A DNA stretch of 64,000 nt from Streptomyces djakartensis. GTDB taxonomy: Bacteria; Actinomycetota; Actinomycetes; Streptomycetales; Streptomycetaceae. Both the position numbers and the translations under genes were made by a program. Shown here piece after piece: positions 1 to 8,384 of the stretch. Positions within the stretch are counted from its first letter, which is position 1; each line of letters opens with the position of its first letter. Location of the stretch: the NCBI RefSeq assembly GCF_014651075.1, contig NZ_BMWE01000005.1, positions 310,001-374,000 on the forward strand, in the 5' to 3' direction. Under the pieces are notes generated by a model, which was not told the origin of the DNA, did not search any database, and saw only the letters and a program-made list of their open reading frames with translations.

Positions 1-396
1 GTCACCACCCACCCGGAGACCGTGCTGCTGCCGACCACCTACAGCGTGGTGGAGCGGGACGAGGCCGGCTGGGAGCCGTGCGGCGCGCTCATGACCACAC
101 CGCACGACGCCCGGCGCATGCTCTACAACGGCCTGGCGGAGATCTGGGCGCTGCTGCACCGGTACGACGACGCCAAGAAGGCCCGGTACGCGGAGGCGGC
201 CGAGGAGTACCGGGCGCTCGGCGGTGCCGACGAGTTCCGTGTCGACGACCGGCTCTTCCGGATCTGCCGCGTCGAGCGCGTGCTCCGGATGGGCCCCGAC
301 GGCCCGGAGCCGCCGCGCCCCTCGGACGTCGACGAGTACGGACCCATGAAGATCCATCCGCGGATGGACGAGGACGGCTCGATCACCTACGAGTGA
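1..396 (+). CDS. DUF5954-like protein, 3' part
   Basis: The reading frame is open from the first base, so the gene enters from upstream; a GTG at 22 could serve as an internal start but I see no ribosome site there. The visible 131 residues are soluble, with no signal peptide or membrane segment. The C-terminal part (RLFRICRVERVLRMGPDGPE, then PPRPSDVDEYGP) recalls the end of the actinobacterial DUF5954 family, whose function is unknown. The family name is from memory and should be treated as tentative. It ends 54 bp before the VOC gene on the same strand. Confidence 0.55.
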   Translation, partial: VTTHPETVLLPTTYSVVERDEAGWEPCGALMTTPHDARRMLYNGLAEIWALLHRYDDAKKARYAEAAEEYRALGGADEFRVDDRLFRICRVERVLRMGPDGPEPPRPSDVDEYGPMKIHPRMDEDGSITYE

Positions 397-450
397 GCCC
401 TGTCCGATTCCTTCAAGACCGGCCCGCCACCCTCTGCCTACGGTGGCCTC

Positions 451-852
451 ATGACCGCACGATTCAACGCCATCGGCCTGGTCGTCTCCGACATGGCCGC
501 GTCCGTGACCTTCTACCGTCGCCTCGGTGTCGCCTTCCCGGCGGGCTCCGAGGAGCAGCCGCACGCTGAGGCGGAACTGCCCGGCGGGCTGCGGCTGTTG
601 CTCGACACGGAGGAGACGGTCCGCTCGTTCCACCCCGGGTGGCGGCCGCCCACCGGCGGGGGCCGGTCGTCGCTGGCCTTCCTGTGCGACGGTCCCGGAG
701 AGGTGGACACGCTGTACGAGGAGCTGGTGGGCGCCGGCCACCACGGCGAGCTCAAGCCCTGGGACGCGTTCTGGGGACAGCGGTACGCGGTGGTGCACGA
801 CCCGGACGGCAACGGTGTCGACCTGTTCGCCCCGCTACCGGCCGCCCAGTAG
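451..852 (+). CDS. VOC (glyoxalase/bleomycin-resistance) family protein
   Basis: A 133-residue single-domain protein of the vicinal oxygen chelate fold. The opening [20 protein letters not shown] is the standard first beta-strand and helix of the family, and the end ([20 protein letters not shown]) is the standard final beta-hairpin carrying the metal-ligand region. Family members bind a divalent metal and act as lyases, dioxygenases or antibiotic-binding proteins; the substrate here cannot be told. The ATG follows a short gap after the DUF5954-like gene. The last 18 bases overlap the 3' end of the AraC-type gene on the other strand, so the two genes converge. Confidence 0.85.
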   Translation: MTARFNAIGLVVSDMAASVTFYRRLGVAFPAGSEEQPHAEAELPGGLRLLLDTEETVRSFHPGWRPPTGGGRSSLAFLCDGPGEVDTLYEELVGAGHHGELKPWDAFWGQRYAVVHDPDGNGVDLFAPLPAAQ

Positions 853-1521
853 GGCACGCACCGGCACACCGGCCAGCTCCTTGACGTCCCGGGCCAGGTG
901 GGCCTGGTCCGCGAACCCGGCCCGGGCGGCCGTCTCCGCGAGGGGCACGCCGTCCCGGGCCAGTGCGAGGGCGCGGCGCATCCGCAGCACCCGGGCCAGC
1001 GTCTTGGGGCCGTAGCCGAAGGCGGCCAGCGAGCGGCGGTGCAGCTGCCGGGCGCCGAGGCCGACTTCGTCGGCGGTCGCGGCGACCGGGCGGCCCGCGG
1101 CCAGGGCCACGACGACCTGCCGGAGCAGTGGGTCAGGGGGTTCGGCGTCAGCCGCACACGTCAGGGCCATCGCCTCCAGACCGCTCGCCGGGTCCGCGGC
1201 CCCGTTCACCCCGGCCGTGAGGCGCCGCACCTTCGAGGCGGGCCACAGGTCGGAGAGGGCGACCCGCCGGTCGCGCAGCTCGTGCGCAGGTACGCCGAGG
1301 AGGGCGGGCGCGGTCCCCGGGGGCAAGCGGACCCCCGCCCAGCTGCTGGGCTCGCCCTCGATGACGTACGCCCGCGTGTCGGGGCCCGCGACCAGCAGCC
1401 GCCCGTCGTTCCAGAGCAGATCCATGCACCCGTCGGGCAGGACGCGTGCCGCACCGCCGCCGTCCGGGGTGTTCGTCCACACCACGGCACCGGCCAGCCG
1501 GGACACCCGCTCCGCGTACAC
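835..1521 (-). CDS. AraC-type regulator with DUF6597-like N-terminal domain
   Basis: About 228 residues. The N-terminal half ([20 protein letters not shown], then RLLVAGPDT) matches the ligand-type domain usually called DUF6597, and the C-terminal half has the two helix-turn-helix units of AraC regulators ([20 protein letters not shown] and [20 protein letters not shown]). The open frame runs much further upstream, but that extension is low-complexity and crosses the neighbouring gene; I choose the GTG at 1521, where recognisable sequence begins. It is divergent from the LacI-type gene, with 84 bp between the starts. The effector and targets are unknown. Confidence 0.8.
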   Translation of the reverse strand: MYAERVSRLAGAVVWTNTPDGGGAARVLPDGCMDLLWNDGRLLVAGPDTRAYVIEGEPSSWAGVRLPPGTAPALLGVPAHELRDRRVALSDLWPASKVRRLTAGVNGAADPASGLEAMALTCAADAEPPDPLLRQVVVALAAGRPVAATADEVGLGARQLHRRSLAAFGYGPKTLARVLRMRRALALARDGVPLAETAARAGFADQAHLARDVKELAGVPVRALLGGR

Positions 1522-1605
1522 GTGGAAGAGGCTACGCCTGGTCGCCCATGAGCCCGTGGCGCTCCTCGCGCCGGCAGGGTTGAGCTGCGGCGTCGGATAC
1601 TGTGT

Positions 1606-2625
1606 ATGGCCGTGAGACAACGGGCGACCATCGGCGATGTCGCCGCACGAGCCGGAGTGGGCGTGGGCACGGTTTCGCGCGTCCTCAACGGCAGCCGGAA
1701 TGTCAGCGAGGACACCCGTGAGCGGGTGCTGCGGACGATGTGCGATCTGGACTACCGGCCCAACCGGCGTGCTCGCGCCTTGTCCACCGGACGCACCCAG
1801 AACGTCGCCGTCATGGCGCCCTTCGCCACCGAACCGTCGGTCGTCGAGCGGCTGCGCGGTATCTCGCGGGTCCTGCAAGGCAGCGACTACGACCTCACAC
1901 TGCTCGATGTGGCCACGGCGGACCAGCGTGATCGGCAGTACCGGGCGGTGGCCGCCGGCGATCGCTTCGACGCGCTGCTGGCGATCTCACTCACTCCCAC
2001 TGACGACGACGTGAAACGCCTGGCACGTGCCGGTCTGCCCACGGTGCTGCTGGACTGCGACCATCCGGACCTGCCGCGCGTGGTGATCGACGACGTCCGT
2101 GGCGGCATGCTGGCGACGCGCCATCTGCTGCAACTGGGCCACCGGCGGATCGCGTTCATGGGTGAGGACGCCGACGAGCGTTTCCGTTTCACCGCGAGCG
2201 CCCGTCGGCGCGAAGGCTGCGAGCTGGCGCTGGAGGCATACGGCCTGGCGCTGGAAGCGCCCTACGTCCGGGTCGGACCCCGCGGTCGCGCGGCGACCCA
2301 TCGCCTCACCGACGAGCTCCTGGCTCTTCCCGAGCGCCCCAGCGCGATCGTCACCTCGTCCGACACTCAGGCCTTGGGGGTACTCGAAGCAGCGAGCTCG
2401 TCCGGCGTGCGGATTCCGCAGGATCTGTCCGTCGTGGGGTTCGACGACCTCGACGTGGCGGCCTATGTGGGGCTCACCACCGTGCGCCAGCCCCTGCACG
2501 CCAGCGGCGAGACCGCCGCACGCCTGCTGCTGGAACGCGTCGGCCAAACTCTCGGCGACCCCGTGAGGAAGGTGCTGGAGCTGGAGGTCGTGCCTCGGCG
2601 TACCACCACCGTCGCCGGGGCCTGA
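1606..2625 (+). CDS. LacI-family transcriptional regulator, probable fructan/sucrose repressor
   Basis: 339 residues, the usual LacI length. Residues 8-60 form the DNA-binding helix-turn-helix and hinge helix ([20 protein letters not shown], then [15 protein letters not shown]). The rest is the periplasmic-binding-protein-like sugar domain, ending with the typical [20 protein letters not shown]. It lies 209 bp upstream of a levansucrase gene on the same strand, and two LacI-type palindromes sit in that gap. I infer that it represses the levansucrase gene and responds to sucrose or a fructose-containing sugar. No clear ribosome site precedes the ATG; a GTG at 1612 is an alternative start. Confidence 0.9.
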   Translation: MAVRQRATIGDVAARAGVGVGTVSRVLNGSRNVSEDTRERVLRTMCDLDYRPNRRARALSTGRTQNVAVMAPFATEPSVVERLRGISRVLQGSDYDLTLLDVATADQRDRQYRAVAAGDRFDALLAISLTPTDDDVKRLARAGLPTVLLDCDHPDLPRVVIDDVRGGMLATRHLLQLGHRRIAFMGEDADERFRFTASARRREGCELALEAYGLALEAPYVRVGPRGRAATHRLTDELLALPERPSAIVTSSDTQALGVLEAASSSGVRIPQDLSVVGFDDLDVAAYVGLTTVRQPLHASGETAARLLLERVGQTLGDPVRKVLELEVVPRRTTTVAGA

Positions 2626-2645
2626 TCCACCGGCACGCCGGGTTC

Positions 2646-2659
2646 TGGAACCGTTTCCA
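2646..2659. promoter_or_regulatory. LacI-type operator, site 1
   Basis: TGGAACCGTTTCCA is a near-perfect 14-bp palindrome with a central CG, the typical form of LacI/GalR-family operators. It lies 21 bp after the regulator stop codon and about 175 bp before the levansucrase start. Confidence 0.65.
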
Positions 2660-2766
2660 TGGCCCTTCCAAGTCAGCGTCCGTCGAGGCTCATCTTTGCA
2701 TTTTCAGCCTCAGAACTTCACTTGCTGCTACTGACGTCACTTCTGTGCGTCGCGATACGGTCACGC

Positions 2767-2778
2767 GGAACCGGTTCC
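2767..2778. promoter_or_regulatory. LacI-type operator, site 2
   Basis: GGAACCGGTTCC is a perfect 12-bp palindrome that shares its left arm (GGAACC) with site 1. It lies 57 bp upstream of the levansucrase ATG, and a further half-site (GGTTCC) follows at about 2790. The spacing between sites 1 and 2 is 120 bp, which would allow a repression loop. The intervening stretch is unusually AT-rich for this genome and probably holds the promoter. Confidence 0.65.
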
Positions 2779-2834
2779 AATCCTTCCATCGGTTCCAGGC
2801 CTCCCACTCGCTCCGCTCCCTCGAAGGGTGACGC

Positions 2835-4169
2835 ATGCACAGAGCACGAAAGGCACTGCTCCGGCTGGCCACGGGCTTAATCGCCCTTGCGGCGCTGGGC
2901 AGCACCGTGACTCCGGCCTCCGCCGCCACGCCGGACCAACCCCGGGCGGGCACACGGCAGTACAGCGCGGACGACGACCACACGGCTGTCTGGTCCCGCG
3001 CCGACGCGTTGAAGCTCCGGCAGGACAAGACGAACACCGCACCACGTGTGTCGCCCGACTTCCCGGTGATGAGCGACAAGGTGTGGGTGTGGGACACCTG
3101 GCCGCTCACCAGGCTCGACACGAAGACCGCCACCTACAAGGGCTGGCACGTCATCTTCTCGCTGACGGCTCCGCGCACGGTCCCCTTCGGCGACCGGCAC
3201 TGGTACGCGAAGATCGGCTACTTCTACTCGCGTGACGCCAAGAGCTGGAAGTACGGCGGCGACCTGTTCCAGCCCGGCACCTCGTTCGGCTCACGTGAGT
3301 GGGCCGGCTCGGCGGCGCTCATCGGCGACAGGGTGCACTCCTTCTACACCGCCTCCGGGCGCGACAACGGCGGGGTCGACCCCAACGACGCCCTGCAACG
3401 CCTGGCGCAGGCGACCGGCAAGATCCACGCGGACCAGAACCGCGTGTGGTTCACCGGCTTCCGGGACCACCGCATCATCGCCGAGGCCGACGGCAAGCTG
3501 TACCAGACCCTCGAACAGTCGCAGCAAGGCCCGATCATCTACGCCTTCCGTGACCCGTTCGTCTTCCGCGACCCGCGCGACCGCAAGATCCACCTGCTCT
3601 TCGAGGGCAACACGGGCGGTACCGCGGGCACGTACCAGTGCACCAGACGTGACATAGGGGACGTCCCGGCCGGCCACGAGGTGCCGGAGGACGCGAAGTA
3701 CTACACGGGCAACATCGGGCTGGCCACGGCCGACGGCGACAGCATGGAGAACTGGAAGCTCCAGCCCCCGCTGCTCTCGGCCAACTGCGTGAACCAGCAG
3801 ACCGAACGGCCGCACCTGGTCATCCGCGGCGGCAAGTACTACCTGTTCACGATCAGCCACAAGTTCACGTTCGCGCCGGGGCTGAGCGGATGGGACGGCC
3901 TCTACGGATTCGTCGGACCGGCGCTGCGCAGCGACTACCGGCCGCTCAACGGCAGTGCGCTGATCCTGGGCAACCCGGAGGAGGCCCCGACACAGCAGTA
4001 CTCGCACTACGTGATGCCCAACGGGCTGGTGGAGAGCTTCATCGACACCGTCCCGACCGCAGAGGGGGGCACCCGCTTCGGCGGCACCCTCGCACGCACG
4101 CTCATGCTGTCCCTGAAGGGCGACCGGACGAGGCTCGCCGGCCAGTTGGACTACGGCTTCATCCCGTAG
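2835..4169 (+). CDS. secreted levansucrase / fructosyltransferase, GH68
   Basis: Splits sucrose and transfers the fructosyl unit to a growing levan chain or to water, outside the cell. Residues 1-30 are a signal peptide (cleavage expected after TPASA). The three GH68 active-site residues are visible: nucleophile Asp87 in VWDTWPL, transition-state stabiliser Asp240 in FRDP, and acid/base Glu324 in QQTERPHL. The 444-residue length fits Gram-positive levansucrases. The ATG follows GAAGGG at good spacing. Leu15 in the signal peptide is a rare TTA codon (2877-2879), so translation probably needs the bldA tRNA. The LacI-type gene and two operators upstream suggest sugar-dependent repression. An inulosucrase activity cannot be excluded. 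Confidence 0.93.
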   Translation: MHRARKALLRLATGLIALAALGSTVTPASAATPDQPRAGTRQYSADDDHTAVWSRADALKLRQDKTNTAPRVSPDFPVMSDKVWVWDTWPLTRLDTKTATYKGWHVIFSLTAPRTVPFGDRHWYAKIGYFYSRDAKSWKYGGDLFQPGTSFGSREWAGSAALIGDRVHSFYTASGRDNGGVDPNDALQRLAQATGKIHADQNRVWFTGFRDHRIIAEADGKLYQTLEQSQQGPIIYAFRDPFVFRDPRDRKIHLLFEGNTGGTAGTYQCTRRDIGDVPAGHEVPEDAKYYTGNIGLATADGDSMENWKLQPPLLSANCVNQQTERPHLVIRGGKYYLFTISHKFTFAPGLSGWDGLYGFVGPALRSDYRPLNGSALILGNPEEAPTQQYSHYVMPNGLVESFIDTVPTAEGGTRFGGTLARTLMLSLKGDRTRLAGQLDYGFIP

Positions 4170-4187
4170 CCGGCCTCAGTCGAGCGA

Positions 4188-4227
4188 CCGTCGTGGCCGG
4201 CCACCAAAGGGGGGCCGGCCACGACGG
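4188..4227 (+). terminator. hairpin terminator after levansucrase
   Basis: A perfect 15-bp inverted repeat (arms 4188-4202 and 4213-4227, CCGTCGTGGCCGGCC and its complement) with a 10-base loop starts 18 bp after the stop codon. There is no T-run, as is common in Streptomyces. Confidence 0.85.
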
Positions 4228-4673
4228 GTTCGAGCCGTGCCGGAGCCTGGTGCCGTGGCAGGGAACGTTCGCCCCGGCACTAGAGTCTGTCCGGCCGATC
4301 AGCACCGCGGCGCGTCAATCCACCGCGTTGTCCAGCGAGATCTCGTCGTCCGGTTCCGAGGCGGTCTCGGTCCACGACGCAAGGGCTGTGGCTCGGAGTC
4401 GGTCTCTCTCGTCTTTCCGCGGTGGACTTGTTGCCCCCCGAGCGCCAGGACCAGGGGGCCGATGACCGCAGCGGCGGAGGCGATGGCGCCGACGATGTCA
4501 CAGCGGCTGGCCGGCGCCCAGGACGCCAGAGTGGGCCGGTAGACGAAGCGTACGCGTGGCGGGACCGTGAACCATCGGGGGCAGGCGGCGGGGGGAGGAC
4601 ACCGCTGCCCGCCCCGGCGGATCAGAGCCTTCGGCTACGGAAACGGAGAGCGGCTTCGAGGGCCACGGCGTCT
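4228..4673. other. gap between levansucrase and SGNH genes
   Basis: No supported gene. Read on the minus strand, about 4510-4430 encodes a hydrophobic stretch (DIVGAIASAAAVIGPLVLAL), and a different frame at about 4400-4315 ends in a plausible acidic tail (ASEPDDEISLDNAVD and a stop). This may be a frameshifted remnant of a small membrane protein, but the evidence is weak. Confidence 0.3.
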
Positions 4674-6830
4674 TCAGCCGTAGTTGATCCAGGCCCGGGT
4701 GGCACCGTTCTGAGGATTGACGTCAAGGTAGTCGGCCCGGCCGTCGTTGTTGAGGTCGGCGAACTGGATACGCGCTCCGTCGACGAGGACGCCGCTGGCG
4801 ATGGTTTGTTGGGGGTACCAGAGCCAGTCGCCGCCGCCGGTCGGTTCTTTGGGGTTGGGTCCGCCGTTGATCCATGCCTGCACCGAGCTGTCGGGGTTGA
4901 CTTTCAGGTAGTCGGCTCTGCCGTCACCGTTGAGGTCGGCGAAGCGGATGGTGTTGCCCGCTGTGCCGACGCCGCTGGCGATGGTTTGTTGGGGGTACCA
5001 GAGCCAGTCGCCGCCGCCGGTCGGTTCTTTGGGGTTGGGTCCGCCGTTGATCCATGCCTGCACCGAGCTGTCGGGGTTGACCTTCAAGTGGTCGGCCCTG
5101 CCGTCACCATCGAGGTCGGCGTACACAACGGTACTTGTGCCTCCGCTGAACGTTCCGGACGCGATGGTCTCCTGCGGGATCCAGCCCTTGACGGGGCCTC
5201 CACCCGGAGCACCACCGTCGTCGGGCCCCTCGATCCGGCCGGCCTGACCCGCGCTCACGAGTCCGTCGTAGAACGCTCCCGCCATCTTCTGGTAGCCGCG
5301 GTCGTTGGGATGCAGACCGTCGGCCAGATCGGCGGTGGTGACCGCGTCCATGTCGACCAGCCAGACGTTCTTGCCGGCCGCCCGCCGGGCCTCCACGACA
5401 CCCGGGATCGCCGCGTTGTACGTGGCGATCCGTTCCGCGGTCCCCGGGAACGAGGACGGCACGATGGTCGAGACCAGCAGTGTGACCCCGGGGTCGTACC
5501 GCAGAATCTGGTCGATCAGGCTGCCGAGTCTGGCTGGCGCGCCACTCGGATCGACATTGTTGCTCATGTCGTTGGTGCCGATGTGCAACAGCACCACGTT
5601 GGGCCGGTACGTCGTCAGGACGGAGTCCGCGATGCCGGCGATGTCCTTGATCAGCCAGCCGGGATGGCCCTCGTTCGCGATGGGCGAAAGGGCCGGTCCC
5701 GAGCGCTGCGAGCCGACGTATTCCACCTTCCTGTCCTGCTGGTTCAGGTGGACGTACAGCGTCGACCGGTAGCCGGCTCCGCTCGAACTGCCCGTGCCGT
5801 ACGTGATCGAGTCACCCAGCGGCATGATGCGCAGGTGTATGTCGGAGGCCCCCACCCCGCGATTCAGCCGCTGGATGGTTTCGAGCAGACGGTTGACGAC
5901 GTTGCCGTTGAGTATGTCGGCCACATAGCCGAGCGGGTTCGCCCAGTTCCCGAGCTTCACCGCCCAACCGCGCAACGTCTTCTGCGCGTTGGTGATCAGG
6001 GAGGCGGCACTTTCCGAGGCGAACGAGACGAACGCACCGAGGAAGGCGCCGGCGAGCGCAGACCACATGGCGGTGCCCAGCGCGGCGCCCCATGCCTCCC
6101 CGTCGATCGGCTTGCCGTCCAGGGCGGCGCTCAACAACTCGCTGACGCCCCCCGACAGGGCTCCCGCCACGGCACCGCAGACCGGTGCGGCGGCAGCAGC
6201 GCCCGGAGCGAAGGCGGCCAGGCACAGTGCGGTGGCCGCGACAGCGGTGGCGGTGGCGACCAGGCCCGTGACGAACTTCTTCCAGAAGCCGTCCCAGAAG
6301 CCTGCAGCGCTGACGTCGCCGGCCGGCACCACCATCACCAGGCTGTTACCGACGACATGGACGCTGCCGTCGTAACTGACACCGTCATCCTGCTCCTGGT
6401 AGTAACCCACGCTGTTCCTGTCGGCGTTCAGCGTGAGGGCTCTGCTGAGCGACAGCCCGTCGGCCTGGTCCTCGCGGATGGCGCCGACCATGTCCCGCAT
6501 CTGCTGGTGCAGCAGATCCGGCTGGGCCCCGGGATTGAAGTCAAGAGCCGCCACCAGGTCGTCGTCACCACTCGCCAACGAGCGGAGGCCGCCGGCGTCC
6601 CGGGCGCAACCGAGCCGCAGGGCGGCTGTGCCCTCCTCCACCGGCGCGGTGGCGAAGGACGTGGCATGGGCCGAGCACCCTCCGGGCTCCGCCGCGGCGG
6701 CTTCCTGAGTGACGCCGGGCAGCGCGGACCCGGCGAGTATCAGCGCCATCGAGAGAACTAACACCAGGAGGAACGCACCACATGAAGATCTCCTTCTCGT
6801 CAAAATCACTCGACACAGGGTGCTGCGCAC
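4674..6830 (-). CDS. secreted SGNH/GDSL hydrolase with hydrophobic N-terminal module and FG-GAP/VCBS-like repeats
   Basis: 718 residues. Residues 1-47 look like a long signal peptide (TRRR, hydrophobic core, then GVTQEAAAA). Residues 180-280 are a Gly/Ala-rich hydrophobic stretch. Residues 333-525 are an SGNH hydrolase: LGDSIT (Ser341 nucleophile), NEGHPG, GTND (Asn420) and DGLHPN (Asp504, His507), so it should cleave an ester, such as an acyl or acetyl group. Residues 545-718 hold three repeats with DLDGDGRAD, DLNGDGRAD and DLNNDGRAD calcium-loop motifs. The GTG start at 6830 is fixed by AAGGAGGAA six bases upstream; a second GGAG/ATG pair inside the gene is out of frame. Leu24 is a TTA codon. 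The substrate is unknown; the hydrophobic module resembles regions seen before the toxin part of secreted effectors. Confidence 0.85.
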   Translation of the reverse strand: MRSTLCRVILTRRRSSCGAFLLVLVLSMALILAGSALPGVTQEAAAAEPGGCSAHATSFATAPVEEGTAALRLGCARDAGGLRSLASGDDDLVAALDFNPGAQPDLLHQQMRDMVGAIREDQADGLSLSRALTLNADRNSVGYYQEQDDGVSYDGSVHVVGNSLVMVVPAGDVSAAGFWDGFWKKFVTGLVATATAVAATALCLAAFAPGAAAAAPVCGAVAGALSGGVSELLSAALDGKPIDGEAWGAALGTAMWSALAGAFLGAFVSFASESAASLITNAQKTLRGWAVKLGNWANPLGYVADILNGNVVNRLLETIQRLNRGVGASDIHLRIMPLGDSITYGTGSSSGAGYRSTLYVHLNQQDRKVEYVGSQRSGPALSPIANEGHPGWLIKDIAGIADSVLTTYRPNVVLLHIGTNDMSNNVDPSGAPARLGSLIDQILRYDPGVTLLVSTIVPSSFPGTAERIATYNAAIPGVVEARRAAGKNVWLVDMDAVTTADLADGLHPNDRGYQKMAGAFYDGLVSAGQAGRIEGPDDGGAPGGGPVKGWIPQETIASGTFSGGTSTVVYADLDGDGRADHLKVNPDSSVQAWINGGPNPKEPTGGGDWLWYPQQTIASGVGTAGNTIRFADLNGDGRADYLKVNPDSSVQAWINGGPNPKEPTGGGDWLWYPQQTIASGVLVDGARIQFADLNNDGRADYLDVNPQNGATRAWINYG
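4788..4901. repeat. 114-bp exact direct repeat, copy 1
   Basis: Identical to 4968-5081, exactly 180 bp (60 codons) away, inside the FG-GAP/VCBS-like part of the SGNH gene. Exact identity at the DNA level implies a recent in-frame duplication or gene conversion between repeats. Confidence 0.95.
4968..5081. repeat. 114-bp exact direct repeat, copy 2
   Basis: Second copy of the 114-bp repeat; the sequence between the copies differs at several positions, so only this block has been homogenised or recently duplicated. Confidence 0.95.
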
Positions 6831-7201
6831 TGATCTTCCTCCTTCTGAGCGGCACGCATACCGAAAACGCGATCACCCACGGCCGGGACGCTGTCGTACT
6901 GTCACAACAGCTGTATTCCGGTCTCCATGTTGGCCGGCGGCTCGTGGGGCGGCGCGCTGGTACGGGCGCGGCAGTCGTGATCATGAATGCGTGTGAGGGT
7001 GCATCGAACCCAAGCTACGGATGTGGCGGCTCTGGCTCGTCCCCCTGCAGGGGGACTTCCGCGTAGCTCGCACGGGGGACGGACGCCGGGGACCGCACCT
7101 TGGAGCCCTGGGTTCTCGCTCAGGCGTACAGCGACGGCTAGTAGTGCTTCCGGCTCATCGACCACGAAACTGGTGCCGACCTCGACGGGTACGTCTGGGG
7201 C
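6831..7201. other. gap upstream of the SGNH gene
   Basis: Holds the SGNH ribosome site (6837-6845 on the minus strand) and presumably its promoter. In the frame of the downstream small gene, bases from about 7147 encode CFRLIDHETGADLDGYVWGV directly after two stop codons, which reads like the interior of a protein, so this is probably part of a decayed gene. A 139-codon minus-strand open frame crosses the area but lacks convincing features. Confidence 0.4.
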
Positions 7202-7396
7202 GTGAAATGGCACTGCCTTTACCCGGGAGCCAAGCTTCTCCCCGAGTCGGAGGCCACGCGACGTTGGTCGAACGCCCTCGGCATCGACTTCCACGAGGTA
7301 CGCATCGAGACCAATGCGCACAACCTGACCTTGCTCTTCTCCGACCTTCAGGTGAGCGAGGTCCCGGTTGGATATGCACCGTTCGTCACGGAGTAG
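7202..7396 (+). pseudogene. truncated small protein of unknown family
   Basis: The frame from GTG 7202 gives 64 residues (MKWHCLYPGAKLLPE at the start, VPVGYAPFVTE at the end). The protein-like sequence continues 20 codons upstream of the GTG and then meets two stop codons, and no ribosome site precedes the GTG, so the 5' end appears lost. The stop codon TAG lies only 7 bp before the left inverted repeat of the IS element; whether the natural C-terminus was also cut by the insertion cannot be told. I do not recognise the family. Confidence 0.45.
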
Positions 7397-7403
7397 GGGC
7401 CAG

Positions 7404-7420
7404 TGTTCGTGTGATCTTGT
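7404..7420. repeat. IS left inverted repeat
   Basis: TGTTCGTGTGATCTTGT matches the complement of 8379-8395 at 14 of 17 positions; the mismatches show that the two ends have drifted or are naturally imperfect. Confidence 0.7.
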
Positions 7421-7452
7421 GACCGGTGGGTGTCCCGGTCGTTCTTCCTGTC

Positions 7453-7947
7453 ATGGGGCGGGGTGATCTCAGTGATGCGGAGTGGGAACGGCTGCGGCCG
7501 TTCCCGCCCGTCAGTAACAGGCGTTGTGGCAGGTGGCGGGACCATCGGCAGGTGATCGACGGGATTCTGCACCGGGTGCGGACCGGCGTACAGTGGCGTG
7601 ACCTGCCTGAACGGTTCGGGCCCTGGAAAACCGTCTATGAACGCCACCGGCTGTGGTCGGCCGACGGAACCTGGGAGCGTCTGCTCCAGCAGATCCAGGC
7701 CGCGGCCGACGCCACAGGCGAGATCGACTGGGATGTCTCAGTCGATTCCACCATCGTCCGCGCCCACCAGCACGCGGCCGGCGCCCGCACTGAACCGCCA
7801 CCAGCTCTCGCCTCCAAAGGGGCCGAACTCAACGAACACCAGGGCGAAACGCCGTGGCAGAGCCTCGTCGCCCGCCTGGTGGAGGTGGTGCTGGAGGTGA
7901 GGGCCTGGGTCGATCGCGCGGCGGGTTCACCACCAAGCTCCACCTGA
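7453..7947 (+). CDS. IS5-family transposase, first frame (orfA)
   Basis: Starts at ATG 7453 (MGRGDLSDAEWERLRPF). It contains the N-terminal helix-turn-helix region (RQVIDGILHRVRTGVQWRDL, then PERFGPWKTVYERHR) and the first catalytic aspartate in VSVDSTIVRAHQHAAGAR. The frame ends at 7947, while the conserved transposase sequence continues in the -1 frame from about 7890. Such split transposases are common in IS5 elements and are usually joined by -1 ribosomal frameshifting; no classic A-rich slippery heptamer is obvious, so an inactivating frameshift is also possible. Confidence 0.85.
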   Translation: MGRGDLSDAEWERLRPFPPVSNRRCGRWRDHRQVIDGILHRVRTGVQWRDLPERFGPWKTVYERHRLWSADGTWERLLQQIQAAADATGEIDWDVSVDSTIVRAHQHAAGARTEPPPALASKGAELNEHQGETPWQSLVARLVEVVLEVRAWVDRAAGSPPSST

Positions 7948-8384
7948 GCGCGGATGGCTTATGCCGCCCACTGTCCCTGATTGTCACCCCCGGTCAGCGG
8001 GCTGACTGCACCCAGTTCAAACCGGTGCTGGAGAAGATCCGAGTCCCGAAACCCGGGCCGGGCAGGCCCCGCAAAAGGCCCGACAGCGTCGCCGCCGACA
8101 AGGCCTATAGCAATCGGCCCTGTCGTGAGTACCTGCGGCGTCGGGGCGTCCGGCACACCATCCCGGAGAAGACCGACAGCCAGGCTGCCCGCCAACGCAA
8201 AGGCTCACGCGGCGGACGGCCACCCGGCTTCGACGAAGAGCGGTACAAGAAACGCAACACCGTGGAACGGGCCATCAACCGACTGAAGCAGCACCGGGCT
8301 GTGGCGACTCGCTACGACAAGCGCGGCTATGTCTTCCTCGGAACCGTAACCGCAGCAGCTCTCACCATCTGGCTCCGGACATGA
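7854..8384 (+). CDS. IS5-family transposase, second frame (orfB)
   Basis: The -1 frame relative to orfA; homology begins at GEGLGRSRGGFTTKLHLSAD (about 7893), so translation is expected by frameshift rather than from the ATG at 7854. It carries the remaining DDE catalytic residues: Asp in SVAADKAYSNRPCREYL and Glu in KRNTVERAINRLKQHRA. A joined product would be about 310 residues, the normal size. It has a TTA leucine codon (7959-7961) in SADGLCRPL, so transposase synthesis would depend on the bldA tRNA and be tied to late growth. Confidence 0.85.
   Translation: MAEPRRPPGGGGAGGEGLGRSRGGFTTKLHLSADGLCRPLSLIVTPGQRADCTQFKPVLEKIRVPKPGPGRPRKRPDSVAADKAYSNRPCREYLRRRGVRHTIPEKTDSQAARQRKGSRGGRPPGFDEERYKKRNTVERAINRLKQHRAVATRYDKRGYVFLGTVTAAALTIWLRT

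Noticed and set aside
4215..4240. GGGTTCGAGCC resembling a tRNA T-loop
   Set aside because: No matching acceptor, D or anticodon arms around it; the sequence is part of the terminator's right side.
4422..6761. Plus-strand frame of 779 codons
   Set aside because: Shadow of the SGNH gene, which has a signal peptide, catalytic motifs and a strong ribosome site on the other strand.
6902..7321. 139-codon minus-strand frame before the IS element
   Set aside because: Overlaps the more protein-like plus-strand sequence, with no recognisable motif and no clear ribosome site.
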